Assembly (NCBI GenBank): GCA_963830715.1
Contig: CAWHNS010000023.1
Location: 116,764-180,763 of the forward strand
Direction: 5' to 3'
Length of the DNA: 64,000 nucleotides
DNA from: CAVVMA01 sp963830715
GTDB taxonomy: Bacteria > Desulfobacterota > Binatia > Binatales > Binataceae
Positions 9,457-18,601 of the stretch are shown piece after piece (the first letter of the stretch is position 1; every line of letters starts with the position of its first letter). The notes under the pieces were generated by a model. It saw only the letters and a list, made by a program, of their open reading frames with translations, had not been told where the DNA came from and did no database searches. The translations under genes and the position numbers were made by a program.

Positions 9457-9638
9457 TCGGGACGATCGAGGCCGGGATAGGATTGAATGGCCGATGATGC
9501 CTGATGTCTCATTGCCGTAGTCCCCAACTCCGCCGATAACCGACAAGGCGCCGCTCTCGGCCAGCGCCCTCAGAGACAATAATCCGGTATGCGGTTAGGA
9601 ATCTACGCCGTTTCCGATCACGACCGTTAGGGAGGCCG

Positions 9639-10361
9639 CTATGGTTGCCCGAGGCCTGCGGCTGGAACCACCGATTGTTCGGACGATCCCGCTTCGGCCA
9701 GCTTCCATCCGTGCTCGAAGGCATTGGCGCGCTGATCGCTGCTTCCGTGGCTGTTGTGCGCGCCGAAGAAATCATCGCCGACCAGGCGGTAGTACGTGGC
9801 GATATCGTCGGGCTGTATGCGCAAATATGACATCGTGTACCCGGCGAAGCGGTCGGCCTGCAGTTCCCGCTCCTCGCCCGAGACGTTGGCCCGGTTCGGA
9901 TCGAAGTCGCGATGGACTTCGTGGCCGACTTCGTGCGCGAAGATCGCGTACACCATCGGCTTCATCAGGCGCGCCTCCTTGATGTTCATCCAGCCGTTGA
10001 GCAGATTCGCCATGACGTCAGGATGGTAGAAGATGCATCCGCCCGGCCTGGCATGTGGTCCCGCCGGTTGCGCCGATTGGTAGACCTTGACGTCGGAATT
10101 CCAGACCCGGTTGATATCCGCGACGATGTCCTTGACCTGCGGGCTGGCCGGGATTGCCTCCTCGCCGCATGCCTGCGTGACTATCCCGGCATCGGCGGGC
10201 GCCGGAGGGTTTTCCACAGTAGCATGCGAGGGAGCCGTCGCGGAAGTCGGCTCGTGAGGAGAGTCCACGACCTCCCAGTCCCCGCCATCCTCGGCCCGCG
10301 ACGCGGCAGGCATGCCGATAGCCAGAGCGACGCAGATCGTCGCCAAGATGCGCCCATTCAT
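9639..10361 (-). CDS. Secreted metallopeptidase-like protein, HEXXH motif
   Basis: The start is the ATG at 10361, which is preceded by a clear TGGAGGATTGG ribosome site; longer readings lack one. The 240-residue product has a signal peptide (RILATICVALAIGMPAASRA), an Ala/Pro-rich spacer, and a zinc-peptidase core, VYAIFAHEVGHEVHRDF, followed about 20 residues later by ERELQADRFAGY. HEVGH plus a downstream ExxAD glutamate is the zinc-binding arrangement of gluzincins such as M48-like peptidases, but no membrane helices are present. Substrate unknown. Function as an active peptidase is likely but inferred from motifs. Confidence 0.72.
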   Translation of the reverse strand: MNGRILATICVALAIGMPAASRAEDGGDWEVVDSPHEPTSATAPSHATVENPPAPADAGIVTQACGEEAIPASPQVKDIVADINRVWNSDVKVYQSAQPAGPHARPGGCIFYHPDVMANLLNGWMNIKEARLMKPMVYAIFAHEVGHEVHRDFDPNRANVSGEERELQADRFAGYTMSYLRIQPDDIATYYRLVGDDFFGAHNSHGSSDQRANAFEHGWKLAEAGSSEQSVVPAAGLGQP

Positions 10362-10555
10362 CCCAATCCTCCAAATGCCAGCGCGTGAGCTCAAGCATAC
10401 TTGAAGTAGGAATACGATACCAATATGGCGAGTGAATGCCGAAGCTGTCAACGTCGCCGGGACTTGCCCAGCCATCGGGGAGCGAATTTGTGCCAAATGG
10501 TTGACAATGACGGGTCGAGAATCGATACTCGTCCGGATTCCGTTTTGTGAATTCG

Positions 10556-11611
10556 ATGAACGCACTGTGCCGGACTCTGTTTGCGGCTGTGTTGCTCGGT
10601 GTCGTGATCGTCGCCGCCGGCAGCGTTTTCGCCCAGTGCACACCCTTCGGCAATCCGCCTCAGCAATTGCTTGCCGACATTCAGCCTACGTGCTTGGGAG
10701 GAGAGCTTCTCGGTCCCTGGAATGACAGTGACGGCACGGCCCGTTACGCCTGCCTGTACGAACCCCCTCAGGCTTCGACTACGGCTCCATTGCCGCTGGT
10801 CGTGTGGATTCATCCCTCGGAGGCGACTGCGGATACGATCGTCGTGACGAATCTCCTTTCCTATCTCAAAACGGCCAACGTAAGCGGCAATTCCTCCAAG
10901 CCAGGATTCATTTTGTTGGCGCCGGAGGGACGCAACACCACCCATCTCTACGGCCCGCCCGGAACATCCGATTCGACAGGCCCCGGATGGGACGTCTGGT
11001 ACCGGCAGTTCTCGCCGACGGGCGACGTGACGGTCAACGGCACTCTGTACAAGGAGAACGTCAACGCAGCCACGATCGATCAATTCATCGCGCAGGTAGT
11101 CGCGACGAACAAGGTCGATACCAATCGGATTTTCCTGACCGGATGGTCCAACGGCTCGTCGATGGCGTTCCTGTACGGATTGAGCCGGCCAAACGTGGCT
11201 GCCGCCGCTCCGTACTCGGGGCCGAGCGCGTGGGGTTATCTGCTCGATCCCTGCTACCAGACGCCGGTAGTGGGCGCGCCGCCGAATAGCTCTGACTTCC
11301 AGGTCTTCAACTCTGCGATGCCGATCAATCACATCCATAACAACTGCGACATCGCGGGCAGTTGTCCAAACGCAGAATGGGTGACCGCGCAGCTGCTGCC
11401 GCTCGGGGTGTTCGTGCAGGACACGATCATCAACAAACCCCAGGCCCCGGCCAACGAATGCGATCTGACCTGCGGCGACGTGATTTATGGTTCGGCCGAT
11501 GAGACATCCGCGACTTCGGTGGGCGTCCAGAACCACACCCGCTGGCCGACCCTATGGAATCCTGCGCTTCTCGATTTCTTCCGCAGGCATCCGCTCAGGG
11601 GCGGGCAATGA
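10556..11611 (+). CDS. Secreted esterase / PHB-depolymerase-like alpha/beta hydrolase
   Basis: About 351 residues with a signal peptide (ALCRTLFAAVLLGVVIVAAG) ending before QCTPFGNPP. The catalytic nucleophile sits in TGWSNGSS, a GxSxG elbow. Upstream PLVVWIHPSEAT is the oxyanion-hole strand and GFILLAPEGR a core strand, the layout of secreted PHB depolymerase/feruloyl-esterase-like enzymes. Several Cys pairs (CDIAGSCPN, CDLTCGD) suggest disulfides outside the cytoplasm. Start is ATG 10556; an in-frame GTG at 10547 is also possible, neither with a strong ribosome site. The stop overlaps the start of a paralogous gene by ATGA, so the two are a coupled tandem pair. Confidence 0.72.
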   Translation: MNALCRTLFAAVLLGVVIVAAGSVFAQCTPFGNPPQQLLADIQPTCLGGELLGPWNDSDGTARYACLYEPPQASTTAPLPLVVWIHPSEATADTIVVTNLLSYLKTANVSGNSSKPGFILLAPEGRNTTHLYGPPGTSDSTGPGWDVWYRQFSPTGDVTVNGTLYKENVNAATIDQFIAQVVATNKVDTNRIFLTGWSNGSSMAFLYGLSRPNVAAAAPYSGPSAWGYLLDPCYQTPVVGAPPNSSDFQVFNSAMPINHIHNNCDIAGSCPNAEWVTAQLLPLGVFVQDTIINKPQAPANECDLTCGDVIYGSADETSATSVGVQNHTRWPTLWNPALLDFFRRHPLRGGQ

Positions 11612-12859
11612 GCCGTACTTTCGCGATCGCGATAGCGGTGGCATCGGCGATCGCGATCAGCGCCGCGATAGCCGGGTCCGCCACCGGCCCAACTCCAACT
11701 CCAACTCGCAAGCCAACCCCGACTGCCAAGCCGACCCCGACTTCCAAGCCGACCCCGACATCCAAGCCAATAAGCCGACCCGACATCCAAGCCGACCCCG
11801 ACGTCCAAGCCGACCCCGACGTCCAAGCCAACCCCGACGCCGACGCCCACACCAATCGCGGTAAGTTGCGGTCCGTTCGGAAATGCTCCTGCGCAGGTGT
11901 TCGCGACCCCGATTCCGAAATGCAGCGGAGGAAAGCGGCTCGGACCTCTCAAGGATAGCAACGGGGCGCCGCGCTACGCGTGCGTTTACGAGCCGCCGCA
12001 GGCTTCATCGTCGAATCCGCTTCCGCTGGTGGTCTTTCTCCATGCCGAGCTCGCGACCGCCGATTCGGTCCAGTCGGCGACCAATCTCCTGAAGTCTCTC
12101 GCCACCGCGCAAGTGGCTACTGACTTCTATAGTACTTCAGGGGTGCTCCAACCCAATCCGGGCTTCGTCCTGATGGCGCCCGAGGGACGTGACATCGAGC
12201 AGTTCTTCCCGATAGCACACTCGCATGGTACCGGATTTGACTATTGGTACCGGCAGTTCTCGCCGTCGGGGGACGTGACCGTCAACGGCACGCTCTACCG
12301 GGAGAACGTCGATGCGGCGATGATCGATCAGTTCATGGCGCAGGAATCCGCGACCGGCAAGGTCGATCCCAACAGCCTGTACATCACGGGATGGTCAACG
12401 GGCGGCGCGATGGCGTACCTGTACGCGCTGAACCGCCCCAATATCGCCGCGCTCGCTACCTACGGCGCGCCTAACCCGTTCCAGGCCCTGAACGATGCAT
12501 GTCCGCAGAGCCCGGTGAACGGCGCGCCCACAAGCAACGCGCAGCTTCAGATTTTCAACGTTGGAGTACCTTCCGACGACGTTCATCCGAATTGTGATTT
12601 GGCGGGCTTGTGTCCCAACAGCGAGTTGATGGAGACCCAACTGATTGCGCTCGGCGCCGGTTTGCAGGATTCGCTCATTGACTCCAAGCAGAATCCCGCC
12701 AACGGCTGCGTTGACGCGTGCGGCACCAACCCCAACGGCGATCCCACCAACAAGATGGCCGCCGGCACCGGAGCCACGACCCACTATCAGTGGCCGACCA
12801 CCTGGACGCCCGCGATTCTGGATTTCTTCCGCGCGCATCCGCTGAGCTCGCAACCCTGA
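11608..12859 (+). pseudogene. Secreted esterase paralogue with Pro-Thr linker, frameshifted in the repeat
   Basis: Starts by ATGA overlap with the preceding esterase. Signal peptide SRTFAIAIAVASAIAISAA is followed by a linker of PTPTSK repeats and then the esterase domain. The catalytic part reads from about 11840 (VSCGPFGNAPAQVF) to 12859 with nucleophile elbow TGWSTGGAM and core strand GFVLMAPEGRD, closely matching the upstream paralogue. The repeat linker changes frame because one repeat is cut to 8 bp and the next to 17 bp instead of 18 (11764-11788), so signal peptide and enzyme are out of frame as written. Repaired, it would be about 417 residues: exported, linker-tethered esterase. It could be a real pseudogene, a slippage-switchable gene or an assembly error in a repeat. 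Confidence 0.65.
11710..11842 (+). repeat. 18-bp tandem repeat coding a Pro-Thr linker
   Basis: Eight head-to-tail units of about 18 bp, consensus AAGCCGACCCCGACGTCC, encoding KPTPTS. Six units are full length; the fourth is 8 bp (11764-11771) and the fifth 17 bp (11772-11788), which together shift the frame by one. Such repeats are prone to slipped-strand changes. Confidence 0.85.
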
Positions 12860-12902
12860 TAGAGAATCCCGCGCGAGGGTGGCCTTCGTGCGTTCTTACA
12901 GG

Positions 12903-14390
12903 TCATCGTTCCGCGTACACTTTGCCCCGCCGGAGCAGAACCAACCCGTGATTGCCTGAGCGCGAGGTCAAGACCGGCTCAAGCTCGAGCGCTTCGAGTC
13001 GATGAGCAGTCCACACGTCGGCCGGTACGATGACGTAGCCGGGAGGCGCGTCACCGAGTCTTCCCGAAAGCGGCGTTGCGTCGCGATCGAGGTAAAATAG
13101 CAACGGCGCCAGGTCTCCGTTGATCCCGTAAACGGACAGCGGCTCGTCCGGTCCCACGACGCGCGAGATTTCCTCCGCAGCCGGGCGATACGAGTCTCCG
13201 CCGCAGTCTTCGACCTCCCGCGCCGGCAGATATGCGAAGTTGAACGTCGCCATCGCGAGGCAAATCGCGAGAACCGCCGGGCGCAGGAATCGGCCCACCG
13301 GACGGGGCCGGAGCGTCTCAATCCACCACGCGAGCATCACCGCAGACGCCGGCCACAGCGGTAACAGATACGCGCGCCGCTTGTAGGCCGCGATCGAGAA
13401 GAACACCACGGTCACGATCCAGAAGATCGCGAACAGCCTGACGGCGGCGCGCACGCGAAGCTCCGATGGGTCTGCTTTCGCCGCCGCCCTCGGCGCCCGC
13501 CCGCTGCGCATCGCGGCAAGCACCGCGATCGGAACAAGCAGGCTGAATGGCGCCGAATTAGCAGCACCGGCTTGACGTAGTACCAGGGCGGCATCGCGCC
13601 CAGCGCGCCGAAGAACCGCCCGAGATTCTCGCTGCCCAGTTGCCGGTTCAGGAAGCCGTATCTGTGCCCGAAGAGACAGGCGAGGTACCAGCTCGATCCA
13701 AGCGCGATCGCGAGCACAACCGCGCCCGGCCGCACTTTGGCGATCGTATCAGGACAGGCGACGCTCGGCGATCAGGAAAATTGTTATCGACCCGAGTGGC
13801 AGAATCGCGCCTACCGGTCCTTTCGCGAGGACGGCTAATCCCAGCGCGATCGCGACCAGATAGAGCATCGCGTCGCTTGGCGCGCGACTGTCGTCCGCGG
13901 TTGGTCTCGGAAGGTGCCACCAGAGGAACGAGAACAGCGCGAGCGTCTCGAAAAACGCGAGCGTCATATCAACCCGTCCGACCCGCCCCTGACTGATGTA
14001 TTGATAAGAGGCCGTAAGGATAAGTCCGGACAAGATCGCGCCGGACAGACCGATAACGTCCAGGGCGAAGACCATCGCCAGCAAGACCCCGGCAGTTGCG
14101 TACGCAGTGGACGGAAGGCGGAGATCGAACGGCGTGACCTTCGCGATCCCTAGCAGCTGGTCGATCGCGGCCGCGGTCCAATGAAAAAGCGGTGGCTTGT
14201 ACATCGGTTCGCGTCCGTTGAGCAGCGGGAAGAGGATCGCGCCATGCTCGACCATCTGCTGTACGAACACGCCCTCGACCGCCTCGTTGTCGCCGCATAC
14301 GTCGGCCGCGCCGAGCCGATGGATAGTGAGGACCGCCGCCGCGATCGTGACCGCCAAAATCGCGAGCAGCGATCGCAGTCTCGGTGGCAT
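12903..14390 (-). CDS. GT39/ArnT-like membrane glycosyltransferase, two frameshifts
   Basis: Three consecutive same-strand reading frames join into one polytopic protein of about 495 residues. It begins at ATG 14390 (PPRLRSLLAILAVT), has the acidic catalytic-loop motif GDNEAVEGVFVQQM and MYKPPLFHW, and then many transmembrane helices. It ends in a soluble domain with LSVYGINGDLAPLLFYLD. This is the layout of GT39-family enzymes such as ArnT, which move a sugar from a polyprenyl-phosphate carrier on the outer face of the inner membrane. Frame changes lie near 13745 and near 13560. No in-frame stop codons interrupt the coding segments, which favours sequencing indels over decay. Acceptor and sugar unknown. 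Confidence 0.72.
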
Positions 14391-14431
14391 CGTGCTCTGC
14401 CGCATCGGCAGGATTGGATCGGGCGAGCGCG

Positions 14432-15604
14432 CTATTCCAGATTGGCGCGGAAGATGGTCAATCGCGCGATCCGCGTCCGATCGTATCCGCGCCATTTCGC
14501 GGCGGCCACGTCGTTGGGCCCGGCCTTGCGAAAGCCGAGCCGGGTGAAGAACCTGGCGGCGCGCTCCTCGCTGGTGCATGCGAAAACGTAGCGCAGCCGG
14601 CGCGCGAGCGCCTCAGCCATGACCTGGCGCACCAGTTCGGCGGCGACGCCCTCGCCCTGAAAGCGGGTCAGCGTATAGAGCGCGGTAATCTCCCCGGCGC
14701 GCTCGCGCCGATACGGTTCGGTCAGCAGCGAGCAGATGCCGGCCAGGTGCTCGTCGCCGACTCGATAGCCGAAGCACGACGGCAGGATTTCCGCGATCGC
14801 CTCACTGGTGCGCGGGAGCAGGAAGCCTTCGCTCTGCGCGCGCGTGATCAACGCTTCGACTTCGCCGAAGTCGTCGATCGAGATCGGCCTCACGTGTCCG
14901 TATTGCTGCTCCGTGAAGAGCGTCCCGGTCCCGAGATAGCTGAACAGTTCCTCGTAGACGTCGCGCGGAGAGCTGAGATTGACCGAGCCCACTCCGTCCT
15001 TGAGCGCGCGGCCGGCAGCGCGCAAAATGATGCGCCGCAGCTTCGACCTGGTCTCTCGGAGCGCCCGGCCGATTCGCCGCCCTTCGACGAACGACAATCG
15101 GTTGCCGTCCTTGCCGGCGAGCCTCCGGCGCGGTCGAGCAGCACCAGCTTGAAGACCTGGAGCCGGCTCGCCAGTTCCTGCGCGAAGACCGTCAGGTCCG
15201 CGGCGTCGTCAGTCTGCGTTGCCGCGACGATTATCGAGCCGGTGCGTAATCCGCGCCAGATGCGCGCGACCGCTGAATCGGGCGGATAGGGCCGCGAGCG
15301 CAAGCCATGCACCGGATTGATCATCGGCGGCGGATCCTGCGGCGCCAGACGCCCCATCCGGCGCATCAGGCGCGCCAGCGCGCTTCGCGAGACGATCACG
15401 ATGCATCTGGTCTGGTTGCGCCGCAAGTCTCTCAGCGTGCGCACCAGCGAATTGAGACTCGCTTATCCGATCGCCGCTCGGCGGGATCAGCGCAAACAGC
15501 AGGCTCTTGCCGTAGAACTCCTCCAGGTAGAAGGTCTTCTCGGTGAAAACCGGAGATCCGGCCTGCCGCGTCTCCGCCGCAGAGACTGCCTCGATGGCGC
15601 TCAC
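14432..15604 (-). CDS. GNAT acetyltransferase with amino-acid-kinase-like N-terminus (N-acetylglutamate-synthase-like), two frameshifts
   Basis: Three same-strand segments join into a protein of about 390 residues. The N-terminal part (EEFYGKSLLFALIPPSGDR, then SLVRTLRDLRRNQTRCI and a central PMINPVHGLRSRPYPPD) resembles the amino-acid-kinase-fold regulatory domain of ArgA-type enzymes. The C-terminal 150 residues are a GNAT domain (HVRPISIDDFGEVEALI, ALYTLTRFQGEGVAAELV, with the acetyl-CoA loop around FQGEGVA). Frame changes lie near 15465 and 15110. N-acetylglutamate synthase carries out the first step of arginine synthesis, but assignment here rests on architecture only. The start is uncertain: GTG 15604 or TTG 15613. 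Confidence 0.6.
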
Positions 15605-15686
15605 GACTGGCAATTGACGATCACGATCGCGCGATGCGGGGCGGCTTCAGCCAATTACGACGGCGGGATGCGCGGGCGGCATCAGG

Positions 15687-16163
15687 CTAATGCTTGGCGG
15701 CCAGGGCTGCGGCGACGCTCTCGGCTGCGGATGGACGATGGGCGGGCCAGGGCAATTGCGCATCGACCACTTCGCGCAGGGTTGCCTGCGAGAAGACTTT
15801 CAATAGCACGCGTTGCCCTTCTTCCCACACGCGGAACATTCGGCAAGTCGGCTTGAGCTGGCAGTTGTTGCTGCCGTCCATACAGACGTTGAGCGTGATC
15901 GGACCCTCGACAGCCTCGATAATGTCCTTGAACGATATGGTCTCCGGCGAGCGAGCGAGTTGGTAGCCGCCTCCCGGACCGCGGCGCGCGCGCACCAGCC
16001 CGCGGCGCATCAGGTCGCGGATAACCTTCTCCAGGAAATACTTGGGGATCTGCTCTTGCTGCGCGATCTCGATTCCGCGCGCCACCGTGTCGGGATTGTC
16101 CGCCAGATGGATCATCGCCCGCAGCGCATACTCAATCTTGCGCGGGATCTGCATCAGGCTCAT
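15687..16163 (-). CDS. Rrf2-family transcriptional regulator with Fe-S cysteines
   Basis: About 158 residues from the ATG at 16163; a longer reading to 16247 has no family support. The N-terminal winged helix (QIPRKIEYALRAMIHLA, recognition region RGPGGGYQLARSPE) is typical of Rrf2 proteins. Cysteines at about 94, 101 and 107 (C-x6-C-x5-C) match the position of the iron-sulfur ligands of IscR and NsrR, so it probably senses iron-sulfur status, nitric oxide or redox. No isc or nor genes are next to it; the riboflavin synthase gene ends 25 bp upstream on the same strand, so the two are probably co-transcribed. Confidence 0.85.
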   Translation of the reverse strand: MSLMQIPRKIEYALRAMIHLADNPDTVARGIEIAQQEQIPKYFLEKVIRDLMRRGLVRARRGPGGGYQLARSPETISFKDIIEAVEGPITLNVCMDGSNNCQLKPTCRMFRVWEEGQRVLLKVFSQATLREVVDAQLPWPAHRPSAAESVAAALAAKH

Positions 16164-16188
16164 CGGTGGTCTCCGGGCGCCGGTCTGT

Positions 16189-16808
16189 TCAACCTTGGGC
16201 GTTGGCGGCGCCGTCGGCAGCGCGCGCGGCCAGGAATTTCTCGACATACTTGCCGAGCATGTCGCTCTCGATATTGACCGGGTCGCCCGGTCTCTTGGTC
16301 CCGAGCGTGGTCATCTTGAGGGTGTGCGGAATAATCGCACAACTGAAACGCCGGTTGCGAACATCAAAGACCGTCAGGCTCACGCCGTCAACCGTGACCG
16401 AGCCCTTCTCGATCAGGTAACGCGCTTCGCTGGCGGGCGCCTCGAAGGTATAGAGGCGCGAATCGCCTTCAGGCTTGATCGAGACGAGCCGCCCGACGCC
16501 ATCGACGTGGCCGGCAACCAGATGCCCGCCAATCGGCTTGGAGAGCGTCAGGCATCGCTCCAGGTTTACCCGCTCGCCGCGCTTCAAGCCCCCGAGGATC
16601 GTGCGCCGCAGGGTTTCCGCCGAGACATCCATCGCGATCGTACCGCGGCCCTTGGCGGTCACGGTCAGGCACGCGCCGCTCACCGCGATCGAGTCGCCGA
16701 TAGCGATCCGGCCGCCGGCAGATTGGTGTGCAGGGTCATCGTCGCGCCCTTGTCCGTGTGCTCGACGCTTTGCACGGTTCCGAGGTCTTCTATTATTCCG
16801 GTGAACAT
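16189..16808 (-). CDS. ribE: Riboflavin synthase alpha chain, one frameshift
   Basis: From ATG 16808 the protein reads MFTGIIEDLGTVQSVE, the hallmark N-terminus of riboflavin synthase, and then needs a frame change near 16712. It continues with IAIGDSIAVSGACLTV, ERCLTLSKPIGGHLVAGHVD and SVTVDGVSLTVFDV. This gives about 206 residues and two lumazine-binding repeats, the usual size. The enzyme dismutates two 6,7-dimethyl-8-ribityllumazine molecules to riboflavin. It stands apart from other rib genes and no FMN riboswitch is recognisable upstream. The shift sits inside the first repeat of an essential enzyme, so it is probably a sequence error. It is followed by the Rrf2 regulator. Confidence 0.88.
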
Positions 16809-16879
16809 CTGGGTCGGGCGATCAAAAACCCAGAAAAATCATATCTTTTTCGCGCGAACCGGCGCAACTACATCAGACC

Positions 16880-16899
16880 GGGCGACTCACGAGTCGCCC
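16880..16899. repeat. Hairpin with 8-bp stem between divergent genes
   Basis: GGGCGACT-CACG-AGTCGCCC is a perfect palindrome with a 4-nt loop. Two further copies of GTCGCCC follow within 30 bp (about 16908-16927). It lies in the 260-bp gap between riboflavin synthase (minus) and an MBL hydrolase (plus), so it is not a terminator for either gene. No T-tract follows. Role unknown: possible operator or repeat element. Confidence 0.5.
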
Positions 16900-17068
16900 G
16901 TACACAAGTCGCCCTGCACGCGTCGCCCCTTAGGTCTGTGACTCGCGCATTCGGTTGGTCAGCGCGCTCGCGATGGTCTAGACTTGCCGCTCTGACGTGG
17001 AGCATGAGCGGATTCGTCGCGTCGGCGAATTGCATCGCGCCGGCTGACGGCTGCAAGGCGAGGTTCAA

Positions 17069-18352
17069 GTGGGCAGAATCAGGGAGACGGCAGAGAAGCT
17101 CTGGCGCGGCGAGGAGACGGTCCGCTCGGTCCATCCGCTGCTTCCCACCGGCGATTCGGAAGAGGTGGCCACGGACGTCGCGTTCTTCAGATGGTTCGCG
17201 AACATCGTCGCCGTGAAGACCGAAGAAGGCCTGGTGCTGATCGACACCGGCGCCTACTTCAATCAGGAACAGACGCTCGGCCTGGTGCGCAAGTATTCGC
17301 CGGACCGCATCAACACCGCCATCTACACCCATGGCCACGTGGATCATGTCGGCGGGATGCCGGCGATCGTGGCCGAGGCCCAGCGCAATCACGTCGCGCG
17401 GCCCAAGGTGGTCGGCAACCGGGCCGTGGCGGCGCGCTTCGACCGCTACAAGCGCACGACTGGCTATAACACCGTCATCAACTCGCGGCAGTTCCGCGCA
17501 CGTTCGCAATGGCCTACTGACTATGTATATCCTGATACCTACTACGATAGTCAGCTCAACGTGACAGCCGGCAGCTATCACTTCGAATGCCATCACGGAC
17601 GCGGCGAGACCGACGACGCCACCTGGGTCTATATCCCGGAACGCAAGGTGCTGTGCGCGGGCGATTTTTTCATCTGGTGCGCGCCCAACGCCGGCAATCC
17701 GCAGAAGGTCCAGCGCTACGCGCGCGAATGGGCCGAGGCGCTGCGCGCGATGGCCCGGACCGGGGCCGCCGTGATGCTGCCGGGTCACGGGCTGCCGATC
17801 TACGGACTGATCAACGTGCGCCAGGCGCTCAATGACACCGCCGATTACCTGCAGAGCCTGTCCGATCAGACGCTCAAGATGATGAACGACGGCGCGACGC
17901 TGGATGAGATAATCCATAATGTGAAGCCGCCGGCCGCGCTGGCCGGGAAGCCGTATTTGCAGCCGGTCTACGACGAGCCCGAGTTCATCCTGCGCAACGT
18001 CTGGCGGCTGGAGGGTGGATGGTACGACGGCATCCCGTCGCACCTGAAGCCCGCCTCCGAGGCCGATCAAGCTCGAGAGATTGCCGCTGTGGCCGGCGGC
18101 GTCGACAAGCTCGTCGCGCGCGCGAATGAAAAACTGGCGGCGGGGGAAACTGCGCTAGCCTGTCATCTGATCGACTGGGCCGCGTTCGCCGCGCCCGACG
18201 ACAAGGCGGTACATGAGGCGCGGGCGAAAATCTACGCCGCGCGCACCGAGCAATCGCATTCGACGATGAGCGTTGGCATCTTCAGTTCCGCCGCGCGCGA
18301 ATCCGCCGAGAAGGCCGGACTCCCGGACCCGGTGATCAGGCGCGCGTTCTGA
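17069..18352 (+). CDS. MBL-fold hydrolase, alkylsulfatase-like
   Basis: A 427-residue protein starting at GTG 17069. The metallo-beta-lactamase zinc motif is YTHGHVDHVGG with ligands H88, H90, D92 and H93, followed by HFECHHGRGETDD and LCAGDFFIW with the later metal ligands, and VMLPGHGLPIYG. The second half contains a helical region (NVKPPAALAGKPYLQPVYDE, GWYDGIPSHLKPA) typical of the alkylsulfatase dimerisation domain of the SdsA1/BDS1 family. A C-terminal sterol-carrier domain as in true alkylsulfatases is absent, so the substrate may differ. No signal peptide. It stands alone, with the hairpin gap upstream and a REP-like element downstream. Confidence 0.8.
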   Translation: MGRIRETAEKLWRGEETVRSVHPLLPTGDSEEVATDVAFFRWFANIVAVKTEEGLVLIDTGAYFNQEQTLGLVRKYSPDRINTAIYTHGHVDHVGGMPAIVAEAQRNHVARPKVVGNRAVAARFDRYKRTTGYNTVINSRQFRARSQWPTDYVYPDTYYDSQLNVTAGSYHFECHHGRGETDDATWVYIPERKVLCAGDFFIWCAPNAGNPQKVQRYAREWAEALRAMARTGAAVMLPGHGLPIYGLINVRQALNDTADYLQSLSDQTLKMMNDGATLDEIIHNVKPPAALAGKPYLQPVYDEPEFILRNVWRLEGGWYDGIPSHLKPASEADQAREIAAVAGGVDKLVARANEKLAAGETALACHLIDWAAFAAPDDKAVHEARAKIYAARTEQSHSTMSVGIFSSAARESAEKAGLPDPVIRRAF

Positions 18353-18400
18353 CGCCCCTTATTCTGAGAGCTTGAGTTTTTCGGCGCGAACCGGAATAAG

Positions 18401-18537
18401 CCCTCACCCGCGCTCGCGATGCTCGCGCGACCTCTCCCTGGTGAGGGAGAGGTGTCCAGGAGGCTTCGCGAAGCGATTGAAGGCCCTCTCCCTGACCAGA
18501 GAGAGGGCGCCCGAGCGAATGCGAGGGTAGGTGAGGG
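18401..18537. repeat. REP/BIME-like palindromic element
   Basis: A 137-bp intergenic block built of nested inverted repeats. The outer arms are CCCTCACC (18401-18408) and GGTGAGGG (18530-18537). Inside are a stem CCTCTCCCT-GGTG-AGGGAGAGG and another CCCTCTC...GAGAGGG, separated by CTTCGCGAAG. The whole can fold into a branched structure. It sits between two convergent genes (MBL hydrolase and anmK), a typical place for repetitive extragenic palindromes. It could also act as a bidirectional terminator. Confidence 0.7.
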
Positions 18538-18601
18538 TGCAGGCCGCCAGCCCGGAAAAATTCGCAGCTTCTGAACGGAGCCAAGCATCTCAGGCCACCT
18601 A

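Noticed and set aside
11554..11958. Independent 134-residue gene in the esterase repeat region
   Set aside because: Its first half is the signal peptide and linker of the second esterase; after the repeat it reads out of frame into low-complexity sequence.
16809..17068. FMN riboswitch before riboflavin synthase
   Set aside because: None of the conserved helices of the RFN element could be seen; the only structure is a short 8-bp hairpin.
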